Shown here: positions 24,501 through 30,942 of the stretch, piece after piece
How positions within the stretch are numbered: the first letter of the stretch is position 1
Layout of the letters: each line of letters starts with the position of its first letter
Assembly (NCBI GenBank): GCA_935421135.1
Contig: OW285190.1
Coordinates: 930,001 to 994,000 of the forward strand
Direction of reading: 5' to 3'
DNA length: 64,000 nucleotides
Source of the DNA: Bugulina stolonifera
Taxonomy: Eukaryota; Bryozoa; Gymnolaemata; Cheilostomatida; Bugulidae
Notes under the pieces: generated by a model
Told to the model about the DNA's origin: nothing
What the model saw: the letters and a program-made list of their open reading frames with translations, nothing else
Database searches by the model: none
Made by a program: the position numbers and the translations under genes

Positions 24501-26016
24501 TATTACTTTAGGACCCATGTACAGTGTACATGCAATGTAATGTACATGGAATACATGTGCAATATATTTCACAGCCTCCTGTTCAACTTTTATTGAAATG
24601 CATAATGATCAAATACAGAGTTTACAGAGTAGCAATTGAAACTATTGGAGTTCCAACATGCAGATATATAAAATTTGGCAAACTTTTTAGAAAAGTTCCC
24701 TTGAATCCTAAAACCCAGTCTCGTCTCGTCTCGAACTTTTTAGAAGTAGTGTCTCGAATCCAAAAATGCTGTCTCGTTCCACCTCTAGTATAATGTAATG
24801 GTCACTTACGACTTCAGCTCGCCTGATGGACCCTATAGCACCCTAAGTGCCAAGTAGTTGTCACAGCTCTACTTGTTTAGCCTTTAACACTCTGCACTTA
24901 GCTACATCATGACTCATATCTACATTGTTATGCATATTTTGACCATACCTTTATAATTACGATCACTTATATACTTATAATGTGCATTACTGAGCAATTA
25001 TGTCCTTTTTATACCCATGTAAAGAGGGCCGACCTCTCAGAATTACTTGATATACATTTTGTACATGAATTGGATGATTTTAAGCATGTTTTGTTATACC
25101 CTACGTGTTTTGGGTCGGCCTCGGGCTTCCAGCCGCCATCTTGTTGTGCAATTTCCGGACGACACTACGTCGGCTTTTTTACTGGAAGTTCTTATAGTAT
25201 ATAAAACACATTGTTTTTATGTTCATTGTCTCAGTTGATGCTTGAATCTCAATAAAGACACTTCTATACTACTAATACAGAGTCTTCACTTCGTAGTATT
25301 GGTCGCTCCAGTCGTCAAGGTCCTCGACCTTGCTTCCCGAGCGTCCTGCTAGGTCGGAACATACTCTTTCTCAGTATAGCAAACAAGCATTGACTCGGGA
25401 CCACATGGGTCGTCTTGAGTAGTCATTGGACTACTAGTACCTGTTGATCTTTCATGTAATGAGAAGACCTGGCACCACTCATAGGTTCTTCATTTTGGAC
25501 AAGGGGTCGTCTTAGGACGACATACACAACCCCCCAAAAACCATTACAATAATATACGCTACACTGCTTCAGTCACTGATACTCCTGTAATACTCATATA
25601 AGGACAGCAGATCAGACCCAGTAACTAAATTCATTGGCCATACCTAACAGTACACCCCATCACTGACCGAGTGACCTCTTTCAAGGTTGTGGGGAGGTTG
25701 ATCGGTCCACACGCTTTCATAACAAGCTCTCAGTCTATGCCCTTATGGAGTGTTTGCCTACATTGTACATTGTTATAAATTTAGTTAGACTCACCAAGTA
25801 CTAGGCTATCACTCTACACCTGTCACCTACAGTATAATACTATAATACTGCTCTACAGGCTCCAATGTACTGGGATCTCACCTCCTCTCTGATGTCATAG
25901 ACAATATCCAGATGCAGTCAGACTACTATCAGAAGAAATCCCTGGCATTCATCAGCCGTGAAAACGCTCTCCTCTACAAATGTTTCCTCAAGGCTGATCG
26001 CATTGGTAAACTGTAA
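6053..26016 (+). CDS. DCPS: DCPS: scavenger mRNA-decapping enzyme, complete six-exon gene
   Basis: DcpS hydrolyses the m7GpppN cap left after 3'-to-5' mRNA decay. Joined exons are 6053-6581, 11772-11917, 12651-12799, 15177-15252, 18683-18800 and 25859-26016: 1176 nt, 391 residues plus stop, with every intron GT-AG and in phase (1, 0, 2, 0, 1). The N-terminal swap domain spans about 66-205 and includes DAHAILILEKTPF and NDIYGTY. The HIT domain follows. The nucleophile motif HLHVHF is at 326-331; His328 corresponds to human His277. The cap-stacking Trp is W226, with E236, D256 and K258 matching human W175, E185, D205 and K207. Human DcpS has 337 residues; the excess is a Ser-rich N-terminus (SKRK, nuclear-signal-like) and about 25 extra residues before the EKTPF strand. 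Matches come from memory of the human protein, but the run of conserved blocks makes the call secure. Confidence 0.95.
6855..9405 (+). repeat. dispersed 14-bp motif, six same-strand copies
   Basis: GGTAACGGAGTAAC occurs at 6855, 7023, 8087, 8102 and 9225, and with one mismatch (GATAACGGAGTAAC) at 9392. All copies are on the plus strand, and two sit 15 bp apart. I did not notice it elsewhere in the window. Its range coincides with the decayed transposon ORF region, so it probably belongs to that element. Confidence 0.85.
7057..7913. mobile_element. hAT-like non-autonomous element with 8-bp TSD
   Basis: Left end CAGGGCCGTAGTGCCC and right end GGGCGCTACAGCCCTG form imperfect terminal inverted repeats. 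Both sides are flanked by the same 8 bp, TGTAAATT (7049-7056 and 7914-7921). An 8-bp TSD with CAGGG termini is the hAT signature. Of 857 bp, none encodes a recognisable transposase. The insertion lies within the region carrying the GGTAACGGAGTAAC motif, so it probably postdates that older element. Confidence 0.88.
8439..9500 (-). pseudogene. decayed transposon-like ORF (WSDGP / ATSHGTGAVDGIGG protein)
   Basis: Reading the minus strand from about 9200, in shifting frames, gives TYPYGVLFDCTDHTKYS, WSDGPARHFKQRYMF, WEFFATSHGTGAVDGIGG then TIKRKV, then an open 133-codon segment (8840-8439) ending in DLVCVAYEDNF and a short tail. I recall WSDGPxxQFKNRY plus FFATSHGxGxVDGIGG as blocks of repetitive hypothetical proteins in cnidarian and sponge genomes. 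The family is not one I can name. Stops and frame shifts show the copy is inactive. It lies antisense in DCPS intron 1. Confidence 0.65.
9888..10080. repeat. dispersed repeat, copy 1 (matches 15738-15880)
   Basis: GATCAGTTGAGGGG followed by TGCTACACAGCAC and TTGCATTGGCTTGACAT recurs at about 15738-15880 in the same orientation. It is probably part of a longer composite element that also includes the tRNA-like segments further along each intron. Confidence 0.6.
10440..10535 (+). repeat. tRNA-derived SINE segment
   Basis: GCTGAGCTGGTGTAGTG resembles a pol III A box and GGTTCAATCCC a B box, with GCTAGGCGATTAGGTGCC between. The same module occurs at 17362-17441 (minus) and twice near 18.3 kb. 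It lacks pairable acceptor arms, so it is a SINE head and not a working tRNA gene. Confidence 0.65.
11129..11222. repeat. GC-rich inverted-repeat module, copy 1
   Basis: TTGAGGGGGCTCCTGGGAG is followed by its own reverse complement (CTCCCAGGAGCCCCCTCAA, with overlap) and then a second GAGGGGGCTTCTGGGAG. The same module appears at 17272-17355. It probably belongs to the same composite SINE-like repeat as the flanking tRNA-like segments. Confidence 0.65.
11772..11917 (+). CDS. DCPS: DCPS exon 2
   Basis: Acceptor GCTGTAG and donor ATGCAG|GTATAT. The first two bases complete Cys177, then VKTVVIFPATAKHIEKY and DYRDITLPYLQ. These match human VKTTVVYPATEKHLQKY and DYRNITLPHLE from the end of the N-terminal domain and the hinge. 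It ends in phase 0 so that exon 3 begins with the cap-binding Trp codon. Confidence 0.95.
11918..12650 (+). other. DCPS intron 2, with a TG-rich stretch
   Basis: GTATAT donor and TTTTAG acceptor. About 12440-12645 is a TG/CA-rich degenerate microsatellite (TGTGTACATTG words) that yields cysteine-rich ORFs without coding meaning. Nothing else is recognised. Confidence 0.7.
12651..12799 (+). CDS. DCPS: DCPS exon 3 (cap-binding residues)
   Basis: Begins exactly with the TGG of W226 (WIYNILEKKKE, E236) and continues through GYLLLPDLKW (D256, K258) to ISAIVHR. These align with human WVYNILDKKAE, GFVLIPDLKW and LIAICHR. The donor CACAG|GTACTT splits the Arg codon, completed by exon 4. The donor lies inside a 59-bp tandem duplication. 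Confidence 0.95.
12794..12911 (+). repeat. 59-bp perfect tandem duplication over the exon 3 donor
   Basis: Two head-to-tail copies (12794-12852 and 12853-12911), each carrying CACAGGTACTTACACAC at the start and CTCTCTCTTGCAGTCAGT at the end. Each copy therefore contains a donor-like and an acceptor-like sequence. The first copy supplies the real exon 3 donor at 12800. Confidence 0.92.
12912..14136 (-). pseudogene. LINE reverse transcriptase, copy 1 (5'-truncated)
   Basis: Minus-strand reading gives EKCTEQNMELYAVFIDFTNAF, VTNGVKQECVLAPTLFS, then the catalytic LFADDSALVAH, IKKTECMYQP, and a C-terminal DIMRIKWHNKINN and DMAANRAVWKAV. These are the ordered blocks of a non-LTR reverse transcriptase with an FADD active-site box. 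At least one stop and frame shift near 13665 and another near 13300 interrupt it, and no endonuclease is seen. It sits antisense in DCPS intron 3 and is the same family as the 20-22 kb copy. Confidence 0.88.
14137..14628. mobile_element. fold-back MITE with ATACGAAGCATGG termini
   Basis: Left end CCATGCTTCGAATTTTGC and right end AAAATACGAAGCATGG are inverted. Additional internal ATACGAAG and CTTCGTATTTT words lie on both arms. It abuts the 5' truncation of the LINE and encodes nothing. TSDs were not resolved. Confidence 0.6.
14629..15004. other. unassigned, moderately GC-rich segment
   Basis: Open on the plus strand for 137 codons over 14576-14989, partly inside the adjacent MITE, with no motif I recognise. 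It could be the 5' part of the flanking LINE or an unrelated repeat. Confidence 0.3.
15005..15165. repeat. minisatellite of TACTTACACACATGTATAGG units
   Basis: About five copies of a roughly 26-bp unit lie immediately upstream of exon 4. The unit core GTACTTACACACATGTA is the same sequence that forms the exon 3 donor region at 12800 and 12859. Confidence 0.85.
15177..15252 (+). CDS. DCPS: DCPS exon 4
   Basis: Acceptor TTTGCAG and donor CTC|GTAAGT. The first base completes Arg, then [20 protein letters not shown], near identical to human [20 protein letters not shown]. It is short (76 nt) but unmistakable and ends in phase 0. Confidence 0.96.
15738..15880. repeat. dispersed repeat, copy 2
   Basis: GATCAGTTGAGGGG, TGCTACACAGCAC and TTGCATTGGCTTGACAT recur here as at 9888-10080, in the same orientation. 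Confidence 0.6.
15885..16300 (+). repeat. SINE-like element, copy 1 (inverted copy at 29885-30300)
   Basis: Starts at CAAGCACTTCGTGCTTGG, then TTGCTCGCTTCGCTCGCG, a CAACTCCAAGTC region, GACTCGCCCCGGCAGTGATG and CAGCATTGCAACATATATG, ending near TTTTCGACCCCAAATC. The same blocks run in reverse order on the minus strand at 29885-30300. GC content is clearly above the surroundings and no ORF is conserved. Confidence 0.75.
17272..17355. repeat. GC-rich inverted-repeat module, copy 2
   Basis: Matches 11129-11222: TTGTTGAGGTGGCTCCCGGG, GCCCCCTCAACAAACCATG, then GAGGGGGCTCCCGGGAG and GAGAGCCCCCTAC. Confidence 0.65.
17362..17441 (-). repeat. tRNA-derived SINE segment
   Basis: Reverse complement carries the B-box-like GGTTCAAACC and the A-box-like GTGTAGTGGTAGC, separated by GCTAGGCGATTAGGTG. 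It is the same module as at 10440 and 18.3 kb. Confidence 0.65.
18253..18446. repeat. large inverted repeat of two tRNA-like SINE modules
   Basis: Left arm 18253-18330 (TTGAACCCGGGGCCTCTG ... CCAGCCCAGCAACC) is the reverse complement of right arm 18367-18446 (GGTTGCTGAGCTGGTG ... GGCCCCGGGTTCAA), with a 36-bp spacer. Each arm has an A-box-like GTAGTGGTAGCATG and a B-box-like GGGTTCAAAC. Transcribed through, this would form a hairpin of roughly 78 bp. Confidence 0.85.
18683..18800 (+). CDS. DCPS: DCPS exon 5 (HIT motif)
   Basis: Acceptor TGTGATAG, donor GCAGCAG|GTTTGT. It encodes residues 301-339 and contains KIRAYFHYQPSYYHLHVHF. The triad HLHVHF is the DcpS HIT signature, and the central His328 is the expected covalent nucleophile. 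It starts in phase 0 and ends in phase 1. Confidence 0.96.
18853..19007. mobile_element. TTCGAAA-type MITE, partial
   Basis: Starts AAAGGGACATTTCGAAAC and runs CCAATCCAAAACTGTGT and CAACTCACAGATAATTA, all shared with other family members. It is cut at about 19008 by LTR-A sequence. The same internal 100 bp reappears at 23208-23310 on the far side of the LTR/LINE block. Confidence 0.75.
19008..19275 (-). mobile_element. LTR-A fragment (3' part, reverse orientation)
   Basis: Matches in reverse the 3' half of the LTR at 24981-25548: GAACCTATGAGTGGTGC, GACGACCCATGTGGTCCCG, AGAAAGAGTATGTTCCGACC, CAAGGTCGAGGACCTTG. It begins TGTAATG (reverse of CATTACA) and similarity is lost near 19275. Confidence 0.8.
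20095..20873 (-). pseudogene. LINE reverse transcriptase, copy 2, 3' part
   Basis: Minus-strand reading gives INIKKTECLYQPPKF, KTFKYLGSTIADNAKL, LLYGAETWTVY and a C-terminal KGKRNQGRPRLRFKDTVKR. It is the same family as the 12.9-14.1 kb copy. It is interrupted upstream by a TIR element at 20880-21958 and contains an expanded GCACTAGCACACC stretch near 20640-20690 that breaks the frame. Confidence 0.88.
20880..21958. mobile_element. 1.08-kb TIR element nested in the LINE
   Basis: Left end TACCGTGGCCGATTTCTGCC and right end GGCAGAAATCGGCCACGGTA are perfect inverted repeats. Inverted similarity continues inward for well over 100 bp (AGTTCACTTTCAGTTTCAT on both arms). Flanks carry GGAGAC at 20874-20879 and 21959-21964, a 6-bp candidate TSD. 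LINE coding resumes on the other side. No transposase ORF is present, so it is non-autonomous; I cannot name the superfamily. Confidence 0.88.
21965..22200 (-). pseudogene. LINE reverse transcriptase, copy 2, catalytic part
   Basis: Minus-strand MLEVAFKDIQEGVYIQTRK, ADLFNVAHFKSRSKTT, LLFADDSALVAHT, VDRFATAARQFSL. The FADD box is the reverse-transcriptase active site. The segment joins directly to 20873 once the nested element is removed, and the LINE is 5'-truncated at about 22200. Confidence 0.88.
22730..23070 (-). mobile_element. LTR-A, 5' part, reverse orientation
   Basis: Matches the 5' half of the 24981 LTR in reverse: GTATAGAAGTGTCTTTATTG (carrying reversed AATAAAG), CATCAACTGAG, a reversed TATATAAAG near 22815, GTAGTGTCGTCCGGAAATTG, ending CATAATTGCTCAGTAATGCA. 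The complementary U5-like part is at 19008-19275, so the copy may have been split by later insertions. Confidence 0.8.
23205..23412. mobile_element. TTCGAAA-type MITE
   Basis: Contains GGAAAACTGCCAATCC, AACTCACAGATAATTA and the terminal block CATCCTGTTTCAAACTGACA TTTTCGAACAGTCGC. About 100 bp duplicates 18890-19007. Confidence 0.8.
23838..23914 (-). repeat. tRNA-like sequence (pseudo-tRNA or SINE head)
   Basis: The reverse complement reads TAGCTCAAGTGGTAGAG (A box), a CTGTTAT segment where an anticodon loop would be, and GTGGGTTTGAATCCCAC, a perfect T-arm. The 7-bp acceptor halves (GATCTGA and TGAAGCA) do not pair and the anticodon stem is poor. I therefore call a tRNA-derived repeat and not a functional tRNA gene. 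Confidence 0.55.
24070..24787. mobile_element. hAT-like element, copy 1, 8-bp TSD
   Basis: Ends TAGAGGTGGAACGAGAC and GTCTCGTTCCACCTCTA are perfect inverted repeats. Flanked by GTATAATG at 24062-24069 and 24788-24795. Termini plus 8-bp TSD indicate hAT. At 718 bp it has no transposase. It is the inverted twin of 40629-41356. Confidence 0.93.
24981..25548 (+). mobile_element. solo LTR (family A)
   Basis: Starts TGTGCATTACTGAG and ends ACCATTACA (TG...CA), flanked by a 4-bp direct repeat ATAA (24977-24980 and 25549-25552). Inside are a TATA-like TATATAAAACAC near 25198 and the polyadenylation signal AATAAAG near 25252, in promoter then polyA order as in an LTR U3-R. No gag-pol lies on either side. 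Related copies are at 22730, 47045 and 48031. Confidence 0.85.
25859..26016 (+). CDS. DCPS: DCPS exon 6 (C-terminus and stop)
   Basis: Acceptor GCTCTACAG. Two bases complete Gly340, then SNVLGSHLLSDVIDNIQ, DYYQKKSLAFISRENALLYK and CFLKADRIGKL with TAA at 26014. It aligns with human GVERAHLLAEVIENLE and HYQQRTLTFALRADDPLLK. No convincing polyadenylation signal lies within the next 200 bp; AATAAA occurs near 26474. Confidence 0.94.
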
Positions 26017-26261
26017 CTACATGTACATTATCATTAGTACATTGTGCTGTTACTGTATCATTAGTACATTGTGGTGTCACCGCATTATTAGTACATTTGT
26101 ACATTGTGGTGTCACCGTATCATTACTATATTGTGATGTCACCTTATTATTAGTGTATCGTGATATAACCATATCATTGCTATATTGTGATGTTACCATC
26201 GTGCCTGGATACTGTTCTGTAGGTTTGCACGTTAATATATAATGAATTTGCAACTGTTCAC

Positions 26262-26405
26262 AAATGTCAGTTCAAAACAGGACGTTCCGAAAACTTCAAA
26301 ACCCCAAAGCCGAATTGCTAACTCCAATCCCTAATCCTCAAATCCCAAAAGAAAGTTTTTGGAACATCCAGTTTCGAACTGACATTTTCGAAATATCTCT
26401 TTACC
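26262..26405. mobile_element. TTCGAAA-type MITE
   Basis: Begins CAGTTCAAAACAGGACGTTC and ends GACATTTTCGAAATATC with CTTTACC, the characteristic inverted termini. It lies 250 bp after the DCPS stop. Confidence 0.8.
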
Positions 26406-26715
26406 GTATACTCGTCTAATATATGCATTAATTATCGATGTATCTTTTAACAATTAAGATATTTCCGAGATGAAATAAACTCTTATTCCTTATACAACAG
26501 AATGTTTTTGTTCTTGTTAGTCAGATGCATTGGATGTAGATGCACTCCCTATGTACTGTGTAGCTAGCTGATCAAGACATGGATACAACAGCTTAACTGA
26601 ATGTCCTTTGCTAAATCATTTGCCACCCAGTCAACTATGCAAACAAAGAATAACTTTGTGTTATGTGTAGGGCTGTTCCAGGCAGTGTGCTGACTAGTTT
26701 CAATATTACTCGCAA

Positions 26716-27084
26716 AGATAGTGGGAAGATCAGACACTCAGGCCAAAAACTGTCCGTCCCCCGCCTCTAAACGCGGTCCGGATTAAGCAAGGAGTTGTAT
26801 TACCTTGTGTACAAATCCTTTCTTACTATTGGTGTTCCGCCGGCCAATCCGATAATATTTTTTACAGCGGCACCGAATATCCAGTCTACTTATATAAACA
26901 ATATCTTATTACAGAGATCGCAATAGTGAAGCCGTGAAACCAGGATACTAGTCTAGCAGCTGTCTAAATGTTCAACACAGGAATGGCGGGAAGGTAGATC
27001 GCGGAACGTTGGGACTGCCAAATTGGGCGTATTTGGTGGGACAGGGTTTTATCATTGAGTGTCCGATCTTCCCTTCCACTATCT
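26716..27084. mobile_element. 370-bp TIR element with TTACTCGC flanks
   Basis: AAAGATAGTGGGAAGATC at the left and GATCTTCCCTTCCACTATC at the right are inverted. TTACTCG(C) directly precedes and follows the element, a 7-8 bp candidate TSD. CACTATCTTT termini also appear near 40265 and 51825, suggesting further copies. Non-coding. Confidence 0.75.
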
Positions 27085-27159
27085 TTGTTACTCGCTCCTA
27101 GAAAATAGATGGTGTATCTACAAGCATTTGTGTGTGGATGATCATGTATAGTATGAAGC

Positions 27160-27360
27160 ATTGTGTAATTGTGGTAATTCAAGTGTATTATCATGTAGTT
27201 ACAATTAACGAGAAAAAACAAACTAAAATTACAGCATGGCTCTCTAACTAAGAAAGTAAGTGGCAAAATGTGTGAAAATGTGTAATGACATGTAAATACA
27301 TCATGCATTTACAATTAACGAGAAAAACCATAAACTAAAATTACAGCATGGCTGCAAAAA
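27160..27360. repeat. about 115-bp imperfect tandem duplication
   Basis: ACAATTAACGAGAAAAA followed by CTAAAATTACAGCATGGCT occurs twice (near 27200 and 27310), each followed by AAAATGTGTAATxACAT. Confidence 0.75.
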
Positions 27361-27473
27361 ATTAAAATATCTAAAATGTGTAATAACATATAAAATACAT
27401 CAAATAAAGGTGTAGTCATTTATTCAGTACTGGAATATTTAGATTTTAATGTACTACGCTAGTGTTGTATTGT

Positions 27474-27620
27474 CTAGTTGCTAGGCCAGTTAGAGTAATG
27501 CAGCACAACTACACACATAGCATAATATGTGGGAGAGAGTCTTCTACCCCAACTATTAGCTTCCACATCCTCCTTGTCTCTCTCAGATTTAGCAGCAGCT
27601 GATGGCTTCTTTCCAACTTC
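27474..27620 (-). CDS. possible terminal exon, unidentified
   Basis: On the minus strand a good acceptor (CTCTTTCAG) precedes EVGKKPSAAAKSERDKEDVE, then ANSWGRRLSPTYYAM and a stop at 27474. It has coding-like composition (basic/acidic helix-like stretch, then a hydrophobic tail). It cannot be joined in phase to the upstream Thr-rich exon, which has its own stop at 27722. It may be an alternative last exon or an independent exon. Confidence 0.3.
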   Translation of the reverse strand, partial: EVGKKPSAAAKSERDKEDVEANSWGRRLSPTYYAMCVVVLHYSNWPSN

Positions 27621-27721
27621 CTGAAAGAGAACCAACCAAGAGTTGGTTTTCCAAGCACACAAATCAAAACAACAATGTTATAATATTACTCTCATAAAGC
27701 CTGTTTTGCAATACTTGCAGA

Positions 27722-28282
27722 TCAACAGGTTTTAGTAGGTGATTCATTAGTAGTAGTGGTGGTCGATGCGGGTAGCTTACTAGTAGTAGTGGTTGTTGTG
27801 GGTTGTTTACTAGTAGTAGTTGTTGCAGGTTGTTTACTAAGAATGGTAGCTGATTGATTGGTTACCTTAGATGGAGCTTTGCTTTTCTTTTCTTTGGTGC
27901 CCATGGTCTCGCTAACATTAATAGGTGATCCACTAGCACTAGTATTAGTAGTATCAGTAGTGGTAGTAGTAGTGGGTGATCTACTAGTCATAGTAGTATT
28001 AGTAGTAATGAGTGATCTACTAGAAGTATTAGTACTAGTAGTAGTAGTAGAGGTGAGTGATCTACTAGTATTAGTAGTAATGGTAGCAGTGAGCGATCCA
28101 CTAGTAGTATTAGTAGTGGTAGGTGATCCACTAGTAGCATTAGTATCGGTGAGTGATCCACTAGTAGTATTAGTAGTGGTAGGTGATCCACTAGCAGGAT
28201 TAGTAGTGGTGGCAGGGGTGGTGGTCATTAGGGATGAACTGCTAGCAGCAACATCAGTTGTACTTGAGGCCCAAGATTTACC
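27722..28282 (-). CDS. threonine/serine-rich mucin-like exon
   Basis: Acceptor TGTATTTGTAG, then GKSWASSTTDVAASSSS followed by SGSPTTTNTT-type repeats, a charged break (TMGTKEKKSKAPSKV), SKQPTTTTTT repeats and a stop (TGA at 27724-27722). It shares both repeat types with the 33588-35375 exon, so it is a further exon of that gene or a tandem paralogue. The reading phase here is 0 and the upstream exon ends in phase 1. A direct join would give a stop, so a linking exon is missing or the genes are separate. Confidence 0.55.
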   Translation of the reverse strand, partial: GKSWASSTTDVAASSSSLMTTTPATTTNPASGSPTTTNTTSGSLTDTNATSGSPTTTNTTSGSLTATITTNTSRSLTSTTTTSTNTSSRSLITTNTTMTSRSPTTTTTTDTTNTSASGSPINVSETMGTKEKKSKAPSKVTNQSATILSKQPATTTTSKQPTTTTTTSKLPASTTTTTNESPTKTC

Positions 28283-28312
28283 CTACAAATACAGGAAGAT
28301 ATTATTTTATTG

Positions 28313-28580
28313 AATGTGCGACTGTTCGAAAAAGACAGTTTGAAACAGGACGTTTTGAAAGTGGACAGTTCAACACCGGACAGTTTGAAATGCCTAACCC
28401 CAAACCCCAACCACCAGATTTCAACTAATTTTCATTTTAGTATTATTTTATTTATTTAAATAATTAAATTAATTAATTATCTGCAAGTTGTGTTCTTCTA
28501 AATGTAATCTACAGTTTCGAACTGTCCAGTTGTGAAACGTCCTGTTTCGAACTGTTTTTTTCGAAATGTCCCTTTACCTA
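28313..28580. mobile_element. TTCGAAA-type MITE
   Basis: Left part GACTGTTCGAAAAAGACAG and right part GTCCTGTTTCGAACTG with TTTTTTCGAAATGTCC CTTTACC are inverted. The interior is AT-rich (ATTAATTAATTA). It lies immediately 5' of the Thr-rich exon acceptor. Confidence 0.85.
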
Positions 28581-28589
28581 TTTTATCAC

Positions 28590-28850
28590 ATGGGAACTGC
28601 ATTACTTAGTCAAGTGAATCAGATTTCATATCATTTTACCATAGTGCTGCACGGTGTTGTCTCCCCACTCTTAATTGATTTTCTGGAGGAATTTAATCAA
28701 ACACCGTTTGAAACCGGTTCTCTTGGCCCTGGTCTGGTTCGGTGTCAACCGATGCAAATTTGGTCTCAAGCGGTGTCAACTTTAGTTTGATATACCGGAT
28801 CGAGCCAGTTCAGGAGCTGGTTTGCATATTAGTTGTCCCATCGTTCAATA
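28590..28850 (+). repeat. dispersed repeat with ACCGGTTC/CGGTGTCAACC words
   Basis: ATAGTGCTGCACGGTGTTG and AACCGGTTC correspond in reverse to AACACCATGCAGCAC and related words at 30610-30800, indicating an inverted pair of diverged copies. Non-coding. Confidence 0.45.
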
Positions 28851-29884
28851 CAAGGGAACAAAACTCCTCAACACTTTCTTACAACATGAGTTCATGCCAA
28901 CCATTTTGTTTATTTTATTCTACTTTCAGATATGGCTTGCAGACAGGGCTTCATGAAAACATAGTATACTATTTTTATTTGTGTGGCAATTGGGTAAATA
29001 AAAGTAATCAGTGCTTACTCCTAACTCCTACTCCAAGATTTCGTATTTGTGTAATGGGTTTCAGCAAGGATAGTCTCCCTCCGTGTCTCTCGACAACTCC
29101 CTAGAGTTGTATGGACACTTCGGCAACGGCTCCCGTGTAAGTATTATTGTAAATGCATACCTATGTGCTTGAACAGCAGAACTCCAGTATTCTTGGTAGC
29201 GTAATCAGAGTATATTTAATGTTCCAGCAAAAAGGTATAAGAGTATAAAATACAGCAGTGTATAGAAGACTGATAAGTAGTTAGAATTGCACGCCTTATA
29301 TACTAAAGGTTTGGTTGTAGACGAACCAATAAGAAAAAGAAGTGTCTCCAACGAAAGGCCGGAGACCAATCATAAAAAGGATTGCACCATAACGGCAGTT
29401 AATGAATAATAGTGATGAAATACTAGCCGTCGGAAGTACTTAATTAATACAAGATTGCGAAATAGGCTACGCCGTGTAATTATAGTACTCCGTGTCAGTA
29501 AGAGGAGTTGTGTGCTCATTACTATGACGATAAAATATAATATATATATATAAAAAGAACTAATTGCCTGATTGCTACCGTTTTACAATTCGTGAATTAT
29601 ATAATAGATAAATGATACTAAATGAGAGGTAATTGCTAATAATATATATGTCCACAACATTTGCCCATGTAGTCTAGTGATAGTCAAAGTTATATTGAGT
29701 CTTACTTCACCAATTTTATATAATATTATATTAAATATAAAAATATGAGGATGGACACGCACCCAACCACTAGGTATAATTTATTAGATGTATTATTGAT
29801 AGTGACTGAAATACAGAAGAAAAACAGCAAACATTGTTCCATCCACACTCATACTATCATATAACAAAAGACGGTCTACGGTTT
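28851..29884. other. no recognisable feature
   Basis: AT-rich, with short ORFs only. No repeat boundary or splice-supported exon found. Confidence 0.35.
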
Positions 29885-30300
29885 ACAGTCCTTCAATCAG
29901 ATTTGAGGTCGAAAACTGGGACAGCTCATATACGTCGCAATGCTGCCGGTCAGCATTTCGGCTCCGGGTGGCGCTAGAACCTTGGGACCGGATCCTTCTG
30001 CATCGCTGCCGGGGCGGGTCCCTAGCCTTAGGCCCTCGGACCTGACCAAGGGTGGGGTGGGTGCTCGACCCACCCCACCCGCCAAATAACTGTTGGAACT
30101 CGGGCTGTTGACTTGGAGTTGTCTTCTTAATGTAAGGGAGCACAACTCCTCATGGTATCACTGTAGCACGCCTGTGCCACCAGAAGTCCTGTACATGCGT
30201 GACCACAGTACATGAACACAAGCCATCATTACATGCGAGCGAAGCGAGCAACTAATGCAGTGAGACTTGCGTCGCAGACCAAGCACGAAGTGCTTGTGGA
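29885..30300 (-). repeat. SINE-like element, copy 2
   Basis: Reverse of 15885-16300: TTTGAGGTCGAAAACTGGG, GTCGCAATGCTGCCGG, CGGGGCGGGTCCCTAGCC, GGAGTTGTCTTCTTAATG, GCGAGCGAAGCGAGCAA, CCAAGCACGAAGTGCTTG. GC-rich and non-coding despite two overlapping ORFs. Confidence 0.75.
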
Positions 30301-30609
30301 CACAAAAAGATAATAAATTATATGAGCTAACTTCATATCACAAGAGAAAGAAGAAACGCTAGCATAGTTGCATATGATGATGTTCATGAACAAACCAATA
30401 ATATACGAACAATAGAATGTAACATGCTATACTACAGATGATATGGAATGACACACAATCTAAGTTGCCTAATTTATTATAATTATCACCTCGACAACAT
30501 CAACGGCCAATCAATCACAGTCACGATCACTGTCAATCACAGTCAGTGAAAACGGAAATGCGAAGGTATGCAACCTAGTTTGAAGTGAGGTAAACAAAAC
30601 CAAGTGATA

Positions 30610-30800
30610 TTTGACCGCATGAATATTGAATGAATACTGGCATGGTGATCCGGTTCGATAACATCAAACTACACCAAATCATTGATATATCATTTGGGCA
30701 CAATGTCCCTTTTAAACGGTACGATTCGGTGCAAATAAAAAATGACGATATCCAACACCGGCAGGTTTTACACCGCAAACACCATGCAGCACTACTTTAC
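30610..30800 (-). repeat. dispersed repeat, inverted relative to 28590-28850
   Basis: GATCCGGTTCGATAAC, TTTTAAACGGTACGATTC and CACCATGCAGCACTAC correspond to the reverse complement of words in the 28.6-kb copy. Diverged and non-coding. Confidence 0.45.
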
Positions 30801-30942
30801 CACGAGAGAGATAGTAATACACTCCTTTTAATAGAACTGAGTCAATACTTAAAACCAGCTGAAACCAATAGTTGGTTACCATGTAGTTGTAGCAATATTC
30901 AATAGTATCAAAACGGTTGTTGTGGTCAATAGTATTGGTAAA

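Larger units (their letters stand above)
18801..25858 (+). other. DCPS intron 5 (7.1 kb)
   Basis: GTTTGT donor and CTCTACAG acceptor. It holds MITE pieces, LTR-A pieces, the second LINE with a TIR element nested in it, a tRNA-like repeat, a hAT-like element and an LTR-A copy. No coding signal is seen at 19276-20090 or 22201-22720, nor in the short gaps between the named elements. Confidence 0.8.

Noticed and set aside
27858..28313. Plus-strand Val/Leu-rich ORF and a minus-strand Leu-rich frame over the second Thr-rich exon
   Set aside because: Alternative frames of the same repeat; the Thr-rich frame matches the larger exon and has an acceptor.
29883..30145. Two overlapping GC-rich minus-strand ORFs
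   Set aside because: They lie in a SINE-like element whose second copy (15885-16300) does not keep the frames open.
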